Assembly: GCA_018257865.1 (NCBI GenBank)
Contig: JAEUBA010000075.1
Location: 96,845-160,844 of the forward strand
DNA from: Stereocaulon alpinum
Taxonomy: Eukaryota; Ascomycota; Lecanoromycetes; Lecanorales; Stereocaulaceae
DNA length: 64,000 bases
Direction: 5' to 3'
A model generated the notes under the pieces. The model searched no databases, was not told the DNA's origin, and worked only from the letters and a program-made list of their open reading frames with translations. The translations under genes and the position numbers were made by a program. How positions within the stretch are numbered: position 1 is the first letter of the stretch; each line of letters begins with the position of its first letter. This document shows positions 21,562-31,063 of this stretch, one piece after another.

Positions 21562-21569
21562 TATAAAAG
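21562..21569 (+). promoter_or_regulatory. TATA box of the secreted protein gene
   Basis: TATAAAAG lies 316 bp before the chosen ATG and is followed by CT-rich stretches that commonly mark start sites in filamentous fungi. This implies a leader of roughly 250-290 nt. Confidence 0.55.
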
Positions 21570-21624
21570 TCAAGCGCCCTTCACCAATCTGCTTAGATCC
21601 ATCCACTTGGCTCTCTTACCTACC

Positions 21625-21662
21625 TCCTTCGTTGTTTACTACGTCCTTCGTTGCTTACTACG
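21625..21662 (+). repeat. Two tandem 19 bp copies in the leader
   Basis: TCCTTCGTTGTTTACTACG is followed at once by a second copy that differs at one base (GTT to GCT). It sits in the probable 5' leader of the secreted protein gene. Confidence 0.8.
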
Positions 21663-21884
21663 CTTGCCTCGTGTCTGATATCGAGTCGTACAAACTCCTC
21701 ATTCTTTAGATAAACCCCGCAACTTTTGCAAATAACGGTGTACAACCATCCTTCGCGTTCTTTCCCACAACTCCCAGGAAGCCTGTTCCAAGCCCATTGG
21801 CATTACTCGTTCCTGTCTGTAGATCAGACATACAACTACTTGCACCGTTCTCACATATTAGCCGCCAGCGGACTTGCCACCATC

Positions 21885-22415
21885 ATGCATCTCTTCGCGC
21901 TGGCTCTCCCCTTCCTACCTGCCCTCACGACCGGCCTAACCACCCCACATCGCCGCGCTCTCGATCTTGAATCACGGGACATCCCCAGACTCCAAGCCCG
22001 CCAAGCATCCGGCCAGGGCGTCATATCCTACAACAACTACAACAACCTCCCCAAAACAGGAGGAGATCCCGCCTGCGGCACACCCTACGGCTCCCTCGAT
22101 ATCAACCACATCGTCTCCGTGCACGGCAACGACTGGCCCGGGCCTTATTGTGGCCTTTGCTTACAGGTCTGCGCGGCGGCGTGCGACTACTTCCTCGTCG
22201 CAGACAGTAAGGGTGCCTCTGGGATAGAACTCAACAATAGCCCCGTGTCCGGTGCTGTCATGGGCATCCCTTGGGAACAGGGGGCCAGCCACGTTACTGG
22301 GACTTGGAGCACTGTCGATCAGAGCCTCTGCAAGTCTTATTGGAACGGCCAGTCTGACAATACACCGGCCATTGGCCACTTGCCCCAGCTTCAGGCGCTC
22401 ATTGCCGGCGGCTGA
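21885..22415 (+). CDS. Small secreted cysteine-containing protein (effector or DPBB-like candidate)
   Basis: A 176-residue protein. The ATG at 21885 has a good context (CCACCATCATG); the longer open frame from 21726 begins with TTG. Residues 1-20 are a hydrophobic signal peptide (MHLFALALPFLPALTTG), followed by a dibasic HRR site near residue 27 and an RLQAR stretch that could be Kex2-type processing sites. The mature part has six cysteines: one in ACGTPYG, four in YCGLCLQVCAAAC and one in SLCKSYW. The order of the NDWPG, CGLC and FLVAD segments faintly resembles double-psi beta-barrel (barwin/RlpA-type) secreted proteins, but this is a weak impression and I do not recognise the family. No intron. 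Secreted to cell wall or host interface is inferred. It stands alone, with its own TATA box. Confidence 0.75.
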   Translation: MHLFALALPFLPALTTGLTTPHRRALDLESRDIPRLQARQASGQGVISYNNYNNLPKTGGDPACGTPYGSLDINHIVSVHGNDWPGPYCGLCLQVCAAACDYFLVADSKGASGIELNNSPVSGAVMGIPWEQGASHVTGTWSTVDQSLCKSYWNGQSDNTPAIGHLPQLQALIAGG

Positions 22416-23323
22416 GTCTACGCTTGTATAGAGATATCTCGGAGTAGTGTAGGGTTCAAGAAGGAAAGCCGATGATGGAAAAGTCGTTGATGTGCTGGTA
22501 CTTGGTGTGGGAGGTCAAGCTTTGTAAAAATACGTGAAAGCAAATACGATTCTGGTGTTTAGATTATCCTAAGGGCTGGCCCAAGAGAACATCAAAAACA
22601 TGATTACTGGGACGTTGAATTGACGGGAGCCACCTGGTTCCGACACATCTGCATACGTTGGTATGCTCCCACGATGCCTAGTATGGCTTTGACTAGCTGG
22701 TAACAAAGAGAGGTTGCATCTAAACATCATATAAACCATAGACCGAAGTCAAATCGAGCGAGAAAGTACTCTCTATACGAAAACTTGATTGACAAGACGC
22801 ATCGCCACAAACATGACCCGTGGTATGACAGGACACTAAATGAAGAGAATGTCAACTAATGCTTCCTATTCCTCAAGGGCGCTAGCAGAACCCAAAGTAC
22901 TCCATTGAACCAGTAACTTTCCAGCTAAGTTAAACCGAAAAGCCAAGAGAGCCGTTCCACAAGGCTGTAGAAATCTTACCGTCTTCTGTAAGAATGTTTT
23001 ACAAGGAAAGACATTGCACGCAAGTAAGTAATGGCTCAAATTATGCGAAAGTATGGGGTATGTAACCGTGGGCTGATCCATCATGATGAGCATTTAGATT
23101 TAATTCAGCATTGAGAAGACGATAGCAATGCAAATCCAGATACTTCTCCTCAGACTCCATGGACTGTCTCTTTCAAAGACATGAAAAGGGAATACAGAGG
23201 GGACTCTCGTACAATGATGGTGGTTCATGCTCAATCCTTGATCTATACCATGGCACCCTCGGTACGAGATTACCTCTTGCTGCCAGTAAGTAAACGTCAT
23301 ACGTCGTATACATGCCACATGCC
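22416..23323. other. Intergenic between convergent genes
   Basis: About 0.9 kb between the secreted protein gene and the DUF7703 gene, both ending into it. It must contain both 3' ends. Nothing else is recognisable. Confidence 0.5.
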
Positions 23324-24766
23324 TCATGCCTCAGTCACGGTCTTGAACCATGGGATCTCCAGTACCGCTTTGCTCCCTTTTTCCCACATATGCACGCCAA
23401 TCTCCTCATCTTCTTCCTCTACAACATTATCCTTCCTCTTTCCTGGGAAGCGTCTCTTGATTGCGCCTTCTGCCCGAGTCGTTTTCTCCTTATCAGATTC
23501 TCTGACTCCATGCCTGTTTCCTCTCAGCGAGGGCGGCGAAATTTGCATTGTCTCCTCGGAAAAGGTCCGGCTAGGCTTCGCACGGAATGACTCTGTGGGC
23601 CGCTTGTTCGAGGTCCTGTCTTCAGATGAACAGCTGATTGAGAGATCTGGCTCACCCCTAACGTTCTCATTGTTGACCCATAGGTGATCACCAAAGTCAT
23701 CTCTATTGGTAGAATGGTTGCAACGTTGTTGTTGCATCAGTTCATGATTCTGTATTCCGCTGGATGATGCCGCTGGGGGTCGGTGCGACTTGGATAGCAC
23801 CGGAGAGGGCACAGTAATGTGAGCCGAGTCCGTCGAGCCTGACTTGATGTCAGCGCTTTGAGTGTGACTCTGTGTTCGGGGGACAATGGTAGGTTTGTCG
23901 TTCCACTGACGACACCCGACATGGAAGTCGCCTCCGGTTGACGGGTGATGATATCTCCTCTCCTCGAACGACTCCTTCCGTCGACCGCGGGCTGCGATGG
24001 CCATGAGCTGGTTCAAGACAACGAACTCGAGCTTCAATTTCAGGGCATAGCTGAACGTCTGCATTGGATGGCTGATACCCAATTGGTTGAGGTATACTAA
24101 TATGACGATGACCATATCACAAGTGATGATGATGACGTTTACGTAGATGACGTCTACCAGGACACGGCGTTGTCGAACGGTAGGCTTGAAGCTCAATATT
24201 TCAAGCAAAGACCAGATATAGATGCCACTGACAGCAGATTCAACCAGCGTAAAGCCTATCTGGGTGTAACGCTCGACAATAGCATCCCGCGGTGACCAGA
24301 GCGAAGAGACTCTGGCATCGATATCGTATCCTGGCCAGACGACAATCCAGCTAGGCAGGATGAGCCACACCAGCGTTGATAATATCATGATTAGAACCCC
24401 ACGCTGTATCCTATGGCTCTGATTGACTAGGTGGAGCCTGGAGTAGAGGACCAGAAGTTGCGCAGGAGCATAGATGGTCCAGCTGACCAACATGAGCGTG
24501 GTATAAAGAGGCCACACACAACCTGAACTAGGTACCATATACTTGATTACCACGGCAATGGCATTGACGGCAACAGCCAATATACCAAGTGTCATGGCCC
24601 AGTAATATAAGCCTTTTCTTTTCTGGAAGACGCGCCATATCCCAACGTTGGAATCTAATACGATATATAAGGTTATAGCAATAAAGGCAACCGCAGCCGA
24701 ATTCTCTCCTGGCTTCCACGGTGGAGGTTGGGACTCCGCAACGGCGTACGGCGAATAGGAGCTCAT
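23324..24766 (-). CDS. DUF7703 seven-helix membrane protein
   Basis: A single exon of 480 residues from ATG 24766. The first 270 residues hold about seven hydrophobic helices: AVAFIAITLYIVLD, YWAMTLGILAVAVNAIAVV, TTLMLVSWTIYAPAQLLVL, GVLIMILSTLVWLIL, then three more up to SYALKLKLEFVVLNQLMA. The arrangement, including VLYSRLHLVN and the short YTQIGFTLVES segment, matches the fungal DUF7703 family as I recall it. The remaining 200 residues are polar, Ser-, Arg- and Glu-rich and probably cytosolic and disordered. Family function is not established. A receptor-like role has been suggested by topology only. It is divergent from the ethanolamine kinase gene, with 1.3 kb between the starts. Confidence 0.8.
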   Translation of the reverse strand: MSSYSPYAVAESQPPPWKPGENSAAVAFIAITLYIVLDSNVGIWRVFQKRKGLYYWAMTLGILAVAVNAIAVVIKYMVPSSGCVWPLYTTLMLVSWTIYAPAQLLVLYSRLHLVNQSHRIQRGVLIMILSTLVWLILPSWIVVWPGYDIDARVSSLWSPRDAIVERYTQIGFTLVESAVSGIYIWSLLEILSFKPTVRQRRVLVDVIYVNVIIITCDMVIVILVYLNQLGISHPMQTFSYALKLKLEFVVLNQLMAIAARGRRKESFEERRYHHPSTGGDFHVGCRQWNDKPTIVPRTQSHTQSADIKSGSTDSAHITVPSPVLSKSHRPPAASSSGIQNHELMQQQRCNHSTNRDDFGDHLWVNNENVRGEPDLSISCSSEDRTSNKRPTESFRAKPSRTFSEETMQISPPSLRGNRHGVRESDKEKTTRAEGAIKRRFPGKRKDNVVEEEDEEIGVHMWEKGSKAVLEIPWFKTVTEA

Positions 24767-26112
24767 TACGGTGGCAGTCCTGTGTATTGATTAAGGCGAA
24801 GGAAGTTTATTATAGATGATCCAGAGGCCTGAATGTTCACAGCTTCAAGTCGTCAATGGAGTAAGTGGGAACGTGGACGATAGAAGGGGGTTACTCGGAA
24901 TTCGGCAACAAGCAGCTCACACGTGGGACGAGGGCAATTCGAAACTGAGCCAACAAGAAGCGGGAACTGAACATAGATATGAGAGAATGGACGCGTGCCT
25001 AATACAGGACAGGACAATATCGCGGGATGGCAAACAGTCATATGACATGATGTTTCGAATGCAGACACTATCAGCATGTAAGAGACACGCAGGTTCCAGA
25101 AAAGCAAGGAAAACTCCTTGACCATTAAGAATTCGATGCATTGATACACGGGACAGACACACACACCTTCAGCGCAATAGGGGGTAACATGAGTCCCTGG
25201 ACCTCCCTACAAGAAGTCTCCCTGTTGCGGCGAGGATACCGTACCACTACAACGACGCAGTCGACAGATTGGAAAGAAGAGGAGCTGAGTAATAACAAGC
25301 CACTCTATCAACGGGGATCATAGTCAAGATGCTCTGATGGATGATTGCCATTCCTGGTCAACCTGTGAGATATTTTCTGCAACAAATGGCTCCGCGAAAG
25401 CTCGCCGAGTTTCGGAGTCCATCGGCTCGTGTTACCCTACTGTATGTTAAGCGTAGCCCGTGACACTGTTGGGGGCGGCAACGATCAGAACAAACGTGAT
25501 TGGCATGACCATGAGGTACGGTGATGGTCCGGTCCAGTAAGGTAGTTCTAGGTCAATGTAGATTGTTCATGGAGGTGTGCTCTTTAATTGCATCGTGATT
25601 TCCAATCCCCAGAGGCGGACCATCGAATAACGAGGCCTGAAGAGACATGTGCGACACGGATATTCTATGTAAATTCTGTTGGAGGGTTACCCAGTGTCGT
25701 GTACCCCCAGTTGCTCATGCTTAATGACGCCAAAACCGTTTCCTCCATTTTGCGCACCAATTGTATACTTGGAGCATTGTCTATCTGTCAGGGCAAGCTT
25801 TTCCGGAGTCCAAGGAACCCCACGTCATGCCCTGACAAAACCTGTACAGATTAGACATCGGACACACATAAGCGAAGCTGCAGTAATAATACTTTGTTTG
25901 TAAAGCCTCGAGTATACTCACCTAGTAGTAAGTGCCCCCCACCTTCTTGGACCCTTCCTGGCCCTTGGAACTATTTGCCAAGCAAAAAGCAAGATGCTCA
26001 CACGAGTCCCTTCCCGTTCTAGTAACCAATGGGTGCAGGCACCTCGTGATCTCTACGAATGTCCAAGCACTGCTTTAAGCATTGACTTGCTCAAGGACAT
26101 AAATATACTGCA
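24767..26112. promoter_or_regulatory. Divergent upstream region, DUF7703 gene / ethanolamine kinase
   Basis: 1.35 kb between divergent starts. Overlapping frames at 24816-25323 on both strands are short and unrelated to anything I recognise. No individual promoter element could be assigned. Confidence 0.45.
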
Positions 26113-27611
26113 ATGGAACCCCGACAGATATCTTCACCATCCAATGACCCAGCCCTCACAATGTCCTCCACTAGTACGAACGCTGCCGTTTCCAAGGACC
26201 TTCGACACATACCTCTATCCTACAACAATGCCGACTCTCAGACTTCAGCTTTGCGGCTAGTCTTGACGCTCTTTCCAGAATGGGAGCATGACGAGGGCAA
26301 GATTGAGTTTATTCGTTTTACGGATGGCATCACAAATACTGTGGGTTAGATTGGACGGAGAGGTCTCATTCAGTTGTTGTGCACCGAAATGGCTAAGTTT
26401 CGATGCTAGCTGTTGAAAGCTGTGAAGCGGAGGCCTGGCTACACGGAAGAGCAGATAGACAACGAAGCTGTGCTGTTACGAGCGTATGGGAAGGGGACCG
26501 AAGTCCTTATCGACAGGGAGAGTAGGTTGATGGTCCTGCTTGCCATCCGATCCATCAGACCATCCATTGACAGCTATTGCCGTGAACAGAAGAAGCCACG
26601 TCCCACTCTTTGCTTTCCCGACACAAGCTCGCTCCTCCGTTGTTCGCCCGCTTTCAGAACGGTCTTATTTATAGGTTCATTAGGGGCCGGGTATGCTCCT
26701 CCCAGGACTTGACAACTGAGCCAGTTTGGCGAGGAGTAGCCCGCAGGCTTGGGGAATGGCACGCGACCTTACCCATAGTGGCGGCAGGAGAAACAGCGGT
26801 TGTCAAAGACGCAGTAGAAGTGCCACTTACGACAACTATTCCACCGTCACTACCCTCTCTAGATAAGATCAACGCCATCACACCAGGGAAGCCAACTCCC
26901 AACGTCTGGACGATCATGCAGAAATGGGTGTTCGCGCTACCAACAATAAGCGAGGCAGAAATACAATGCAAGGAGGTACTGCAGCAGGAACTCGAACGCA
27001 CTGTATCCGAATTGGGTGACACGCCTGGCCTGGGCGGCAATGGGGTACGCCAATAACTCATGACAACAACAGTCTCAGATTGACTACTAACATATCCCAT
27101 CTAGCTGGTATTCGGCCATACCGACCTCCTCAGCGGGAACGTCATAGTACAACCTCGCTCAGCAGCAGACAAAGACTCCCCAATCGAAACCGTAGCCTTC
27201 ATCGACTACGAATACGCCGTACCCTCCCCCGCAGCCTTCGACATAGCAAACCACTTCGCCGAATGGGGTGGATTCAACTGCGACTTCAATTTCCTCCCAA
27301 CCCGCTCCGTACGACGAAAATTCATCGCAGAATACATACAAAGCTATGCGTCTCACACCATGCTTAGAGACCAAGAAAACGTCGCCTCAAGGCTTTATGA
27401 CGAGATTGATATGTTTAGAGGCGTTCCTGGGCTGTACTGGGGTATATGGGCGCTCATACAAGCCACTATATCGCAAATCGATTTCGACTATGCATCGTAT
27501 GCGGAGGTCAGGCTGGGGGAATACTGGGCCTGGAGAGCAGAGGAGGATGGGAGCCGGGCGAAGAAAGGCGAAGAGAAGCCTTTGAGGGAGAGGAGGTGGG
27601 CGGAAGAATAA
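26113..27611 (+). CDS. EKI1: Ethanolamine kinase (choline/ethanolamine kinase family)
   Basis: Phosphorylates ethanolamine with ATP, the first step of the CDP-ethanolamine route to phosphatidylethanolamine. Exons 26113..26340, 26410..26521, 26590..27044 and 27105..27611 give 433 residues. The joins rebuild FTDGITNT-LLKAV (nucleotide-binding hairpin), IDRE-KEATSHSLLS and GLGGNG-LVFGHTDLLSGN. The Brenner-type motif reads HTDLLSGN, the Asp being the catalytic base. The metal-binding Asp sits in FIDYEYA, followed by FDIANHFAEWGG, a block typical of ethanolamine kinases. Introns are 69, 68 and 60 bp; the third has a perfect TACTAAC branch point. A second in-frame ATG at 26161 could be the real start, since the first 16 residues are not conserved-looking. 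Choline as substrate cannot be ruled out. Confidence 0.92.
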
Positions 27612-28246
27612 TTGGAAATTAGGTTTCGGTCTTTGGACAGAGGTCTCAACACCTCGCAGGTGGATGGATAATGAAAGTGGAAATAGGAAAAGACATAGCT
27701 TCCTCTATACATATAGGTTGGACTTGAGTGTTTTTTGCATTGCGGAGGCGTTTGTCTTCAACGACGTGCACAAACCCCATAGGTTCAGTGGCTACAATGA
27801 TGAGATGAAAAGACGCAGACGATTGTCGAGCTAAGAGTAAGCGGATTTACATGAATTCATTAACCTTGATCTGGATCCCACAGTGGAAAACTCCTTTCTG
27901 AAATGTACAGACCCTTCGTAACAGGATTGCATTGTTGGAGTTCCAAAGAATATGGTTCGGCTGAATTAATTACCAATATTAAAAACCCTAGCCGCTATGC
28001 CTTTTGTATGTCGCAAGTTGCGGATTTCGCTATGCAAGTGCTCGCTGCAAGGTGTGTTGAAAGGGACCATTAACGCCATGCGAACGCCAGCAGAGTCATC
28101 ACTAACCGATAGTTTGAAAGCAACCTTGCAACTCCCTTTTCTGGGCTCTAGTTTTACCCCAGTACCCGTTCATGCGCCATTTTCAATTTGTATCTATACC
28201 GTCTCTTCTGCGCATTGAGCCGTTCTCTTGACTTCCAACCTTACGG
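27612..28246. other. Intergenic between convergent genes
   Basis: About 0.6 kb between the ethanolamine kinase and luciferase-domain genes, holding both 3' ends. Nothing else is recognisable. Confidence 0.5.
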
Positions 28247-29281
28247 TCACAGGATCCTACCCTTTCCGAGGTCGACACCTCCGACCCACCAACCGCCTGC
28301 CTTGACAATTTCCGTCACAGTCATGATCTCACTTTCCTCTTGCGGTGCATATACCATGACGAATCCCGAGGGTAAGAGACGTCTACCGTGGATCGAGCAA
28401 CCGGCTAGTGGATGTCTCTCGCCCCATCCAGAAGCGATGACGAGTGCTGCGTCTAGAGGGTGCAGGGTCATGTGCATGCTGGAATCCTAGTCAATGGGAA
28501 ATCAAATATGTTAGTTTGACAAAAACATATCTGGAAAAGGTTGACGAAGAGTGAGCGACTCCAGTTGTTTATTTCAACAGAGCTCTATCAAGCAGGCACA
28601 CTACAAGCCTTTGATGCCAGATCTCAAACGCAAGTAGCCCTGATGCAAAGAAGGTCTCGATGGCAGCAGAATACGAAAGTCTAAACTTACCGAAGCATGT
28701 AGATGGCAGATTTCTCCAGTATCCTGGCAGGTAGGATTCAGATGGCTAGGAGCTGGATGTGCTGTGGCACTTTGTGAAACAGACTGGGCACAAGGAGATA
28801 AGAAGAGAGCCAGGCCATGCTTTTCGAAGCAAGAGTTCCCTTCTCGTAACAGGGATGGGTACCCCGCCGCTAGATTGTGAAAAGCTTTTCGCAGTGCTTG
28901 GTGTAGATTCGGCGAGCATTTTTGGTCCAGCTGGCGGTGTGGAGCTATTCCAGCTGTCACAGGACGAGGACCTGAACGCTGTGGTAGTCGACTCAGGTAG
29001 CTTCCTTGTGGACAAGTAGGAAGAGCTAGAGATGGAGGCTGAAAGGGGTCTCTAATGGTGAAGAGCCGCAGATAAGTGACACGCAGATACCCGGCGAAGG
29101 TACTCGGAGTGCCGCCTGGTCCAAGGGCCAGGAAGGCATGATAGTCTTTGAGGATGAAGCGGTAGGCGGGAAGGAGTATGGAGATAAGGATAGTTGGGTA
29201 GAACAGATGGCCGAGCTTAGAAGCCGGGGTTGCAAGGATGTTGCTGAAACTTTTCGATTCGAGGTCGAGAAAGGCTGCCAT
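28247..29281 (-). CDS. Luciferase-like domain (DUF5519) membrane-anchored protein
   Basis: Exons 29281..28691 and 28486..28247 give 276 residues. The ATG at 29281 opens MAAFLDLESKS; the longer open frame begins with TTG. A hydrophobic segment (LFYPTILISILLPAYRFIL, about residues 28-46) is a likely membrane anchor. The C-terminal half follows the fungal luciferase-like pattern: GPRPVTAGIAPHRQL, FEKHGLALFLS, EICHLHAS-DSSMHMTLHP, ASGWGERHPLAG, then LPSGFVMVYAPQ and IVKAGGWWVGG. The 204 bp intron (28487..28690, GTAAGT..GACTAG) falls in the middle of that HLH(A/P)SDxSMH block, which supports the join. The name comes from similarity to part of the beetle-type luciferase nomenclature; these fungal proteins are not shown to emit light and their activity is unknown. 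Confidence 0.82.
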
Positions 29282-31063
29282 GGTAAGCAATACCTAACAG
29301 GATGGATATAGTTTTGGTACCTGAGGTAGCAATATTAATCAATGATGGTTGAGACTTTATGGGGGGATTGCGCCGCTCTTAGCTTGCTCCAGAGTACTTT
29401 CTGTGTTTGTTTGTATATTAAATCGGCAAAGCTCGGTGTTTGAAGGGATATACCTCTGCCAAGCTGACCATCGACTGTCAAGTAGGCCATGCACAGACCA
29501 ATATTGCCTCTTGGAGTTCAATGTCAATGTGAGCCCCCCAAATTTCGATAGAAAGCTTCGAAGTCGAAGTGGATCGATATCTGAGGTATAATAAAGACAA
29601 CAAACTAGTCCTTTTCCAGGAGTGCAACTTCCCTCATGGATCAGAAACAATTTTTGATGGTGAGAATCTCTCACGACAAGCAGTAGTGACTACAATGGCT
29701 TGGTATATGGTTATACAGCCAGCAAAACAATTGATAGTTGTCGAAAGGTAGGATGAAGGCGAGAACATGCCAGAATATGTCAGAGGCAAATATGGGGATT
29801 GTGACATGTGACGTAAAAGTCCTAGCAAGGGGATTGCGGGAGACGTTCCGAGGGCATAGGCCTGCCCCACTTAACGGGACTGCAGCTGCTGATTCACCGT
29901 AGACGAGCATCTATGAATGCACCGCATTAGTTAGGTCAGGTGCAATGTAGATGCAACTGTGCCTGACATAAGGACGGAAACAAATCTGCACAAAAGGCAG
30001 GACAGACGCTATTTGCGACTTCTGTTTGCGAACCAAAGCTCACGACAGAGATAGCGTAGCAGCTGCTCAATTGGCTGCGTGGAATGAAGTCAAAAGATCT
30101 TGTTGGTGTTGAAGATATGATGTCAGATGGAGCCATTTCTTTTCCTGGAGTCCTAGCCGAGTATTTTGAGTGCGGATCAGCTGGCCAGGTCACTGCTAGT
30201 CATTCTGTAATCGAGATTGCCGTGGCTTGCACAAGCAACAATTATTGGGATTGTGCTTGTATGTAAAGAGCTTGGGTGAACATGGACCGAGACCGGAGCT
30301 GTGGGGCCAACCTATGGCTTCACAGTAGCCAAAACTGCCCTGCATAAGAGCCCCGTAGTGGGGTGAGGAATAGGCAGTCCGGGCACCTCCGATCTCTGAA
30401 CTGGGACATGGTGTCTTGGGCCAGTACGTGGCAAAGGTCCTGGAGAGCGAAGCAGTCACGAAGACTACCTAAGACCTAACGTCGGTCCGCAATGCAATGA
30501 TCCTCAGTCATGGCTGACATGTCCAAAAGAGGCAGAGTTCGAAAAGCGTAGGACATGGTAGATGACTTTTCAGGCAATTCCATGGACTTGAATAGGCAGA
30601 GCTCTTGCGCACATACTTTGATGTGCGAACAGATAAATGCTGCTTAAAAATGGTGAACAAATGCACCCAGGCCCACCCAAGCCTGGTTTGAGGAGCGGCG
30701 TTTAGCTGTATCAATTGTGCGATCCTCATAAGCTGTCAATTCTGGGTTCATAGCTTTTCTCACCAGAAATGTACACATATGAGTTGACAGTTAGGATGTG
30801 TGAAAGAGGATGATTAAGTTCTGACAATATGTAGAGAGGGATAATATGTAAGCGTCACGCCATCGACACTCGTGCCAAGTCGCGTGCCAAGCGGAGTTTC
30901 ATGGAGATAATCACCTAGCCAACTATCTATTGACTTCGGTTGGTCGCGACAAACGAGAATAATATGCATGCGTAAAGAGTTTATGATCACGGCTCCTGCG
31001 GCGAGTTATGTGGAATTGGTCTGAAAGCTGATCGAATCGCTGTGGACGGGAGAAGAGACAGTC
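29282..31063. other. Intergenic, divergent upstream region; no supported gene
   Basis: 1.8 kb between the divergent luciferase-domain and DUF3405 genes. Small frames at 29349-30729 lie on both strands, overlap each other and show no domain, signal peptide or splice pattern worth naming. Confidence 0.5.

Larger units (their letters stand above)
20648..21884. promoter_or_regulatory. Divergent promoter region, CLC gene / secreted protein gene
   Basis: About 1.2 kb between divergent starts. On the plus side it holds a TATA box, a 19 bp direct repeat and a pyrimidine-rich leader without any ATG before 21885. The minus-strand open frame from 20931 reads into the first CLC exon in another frame and is not supported as coding. 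Confidence 0.5.
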
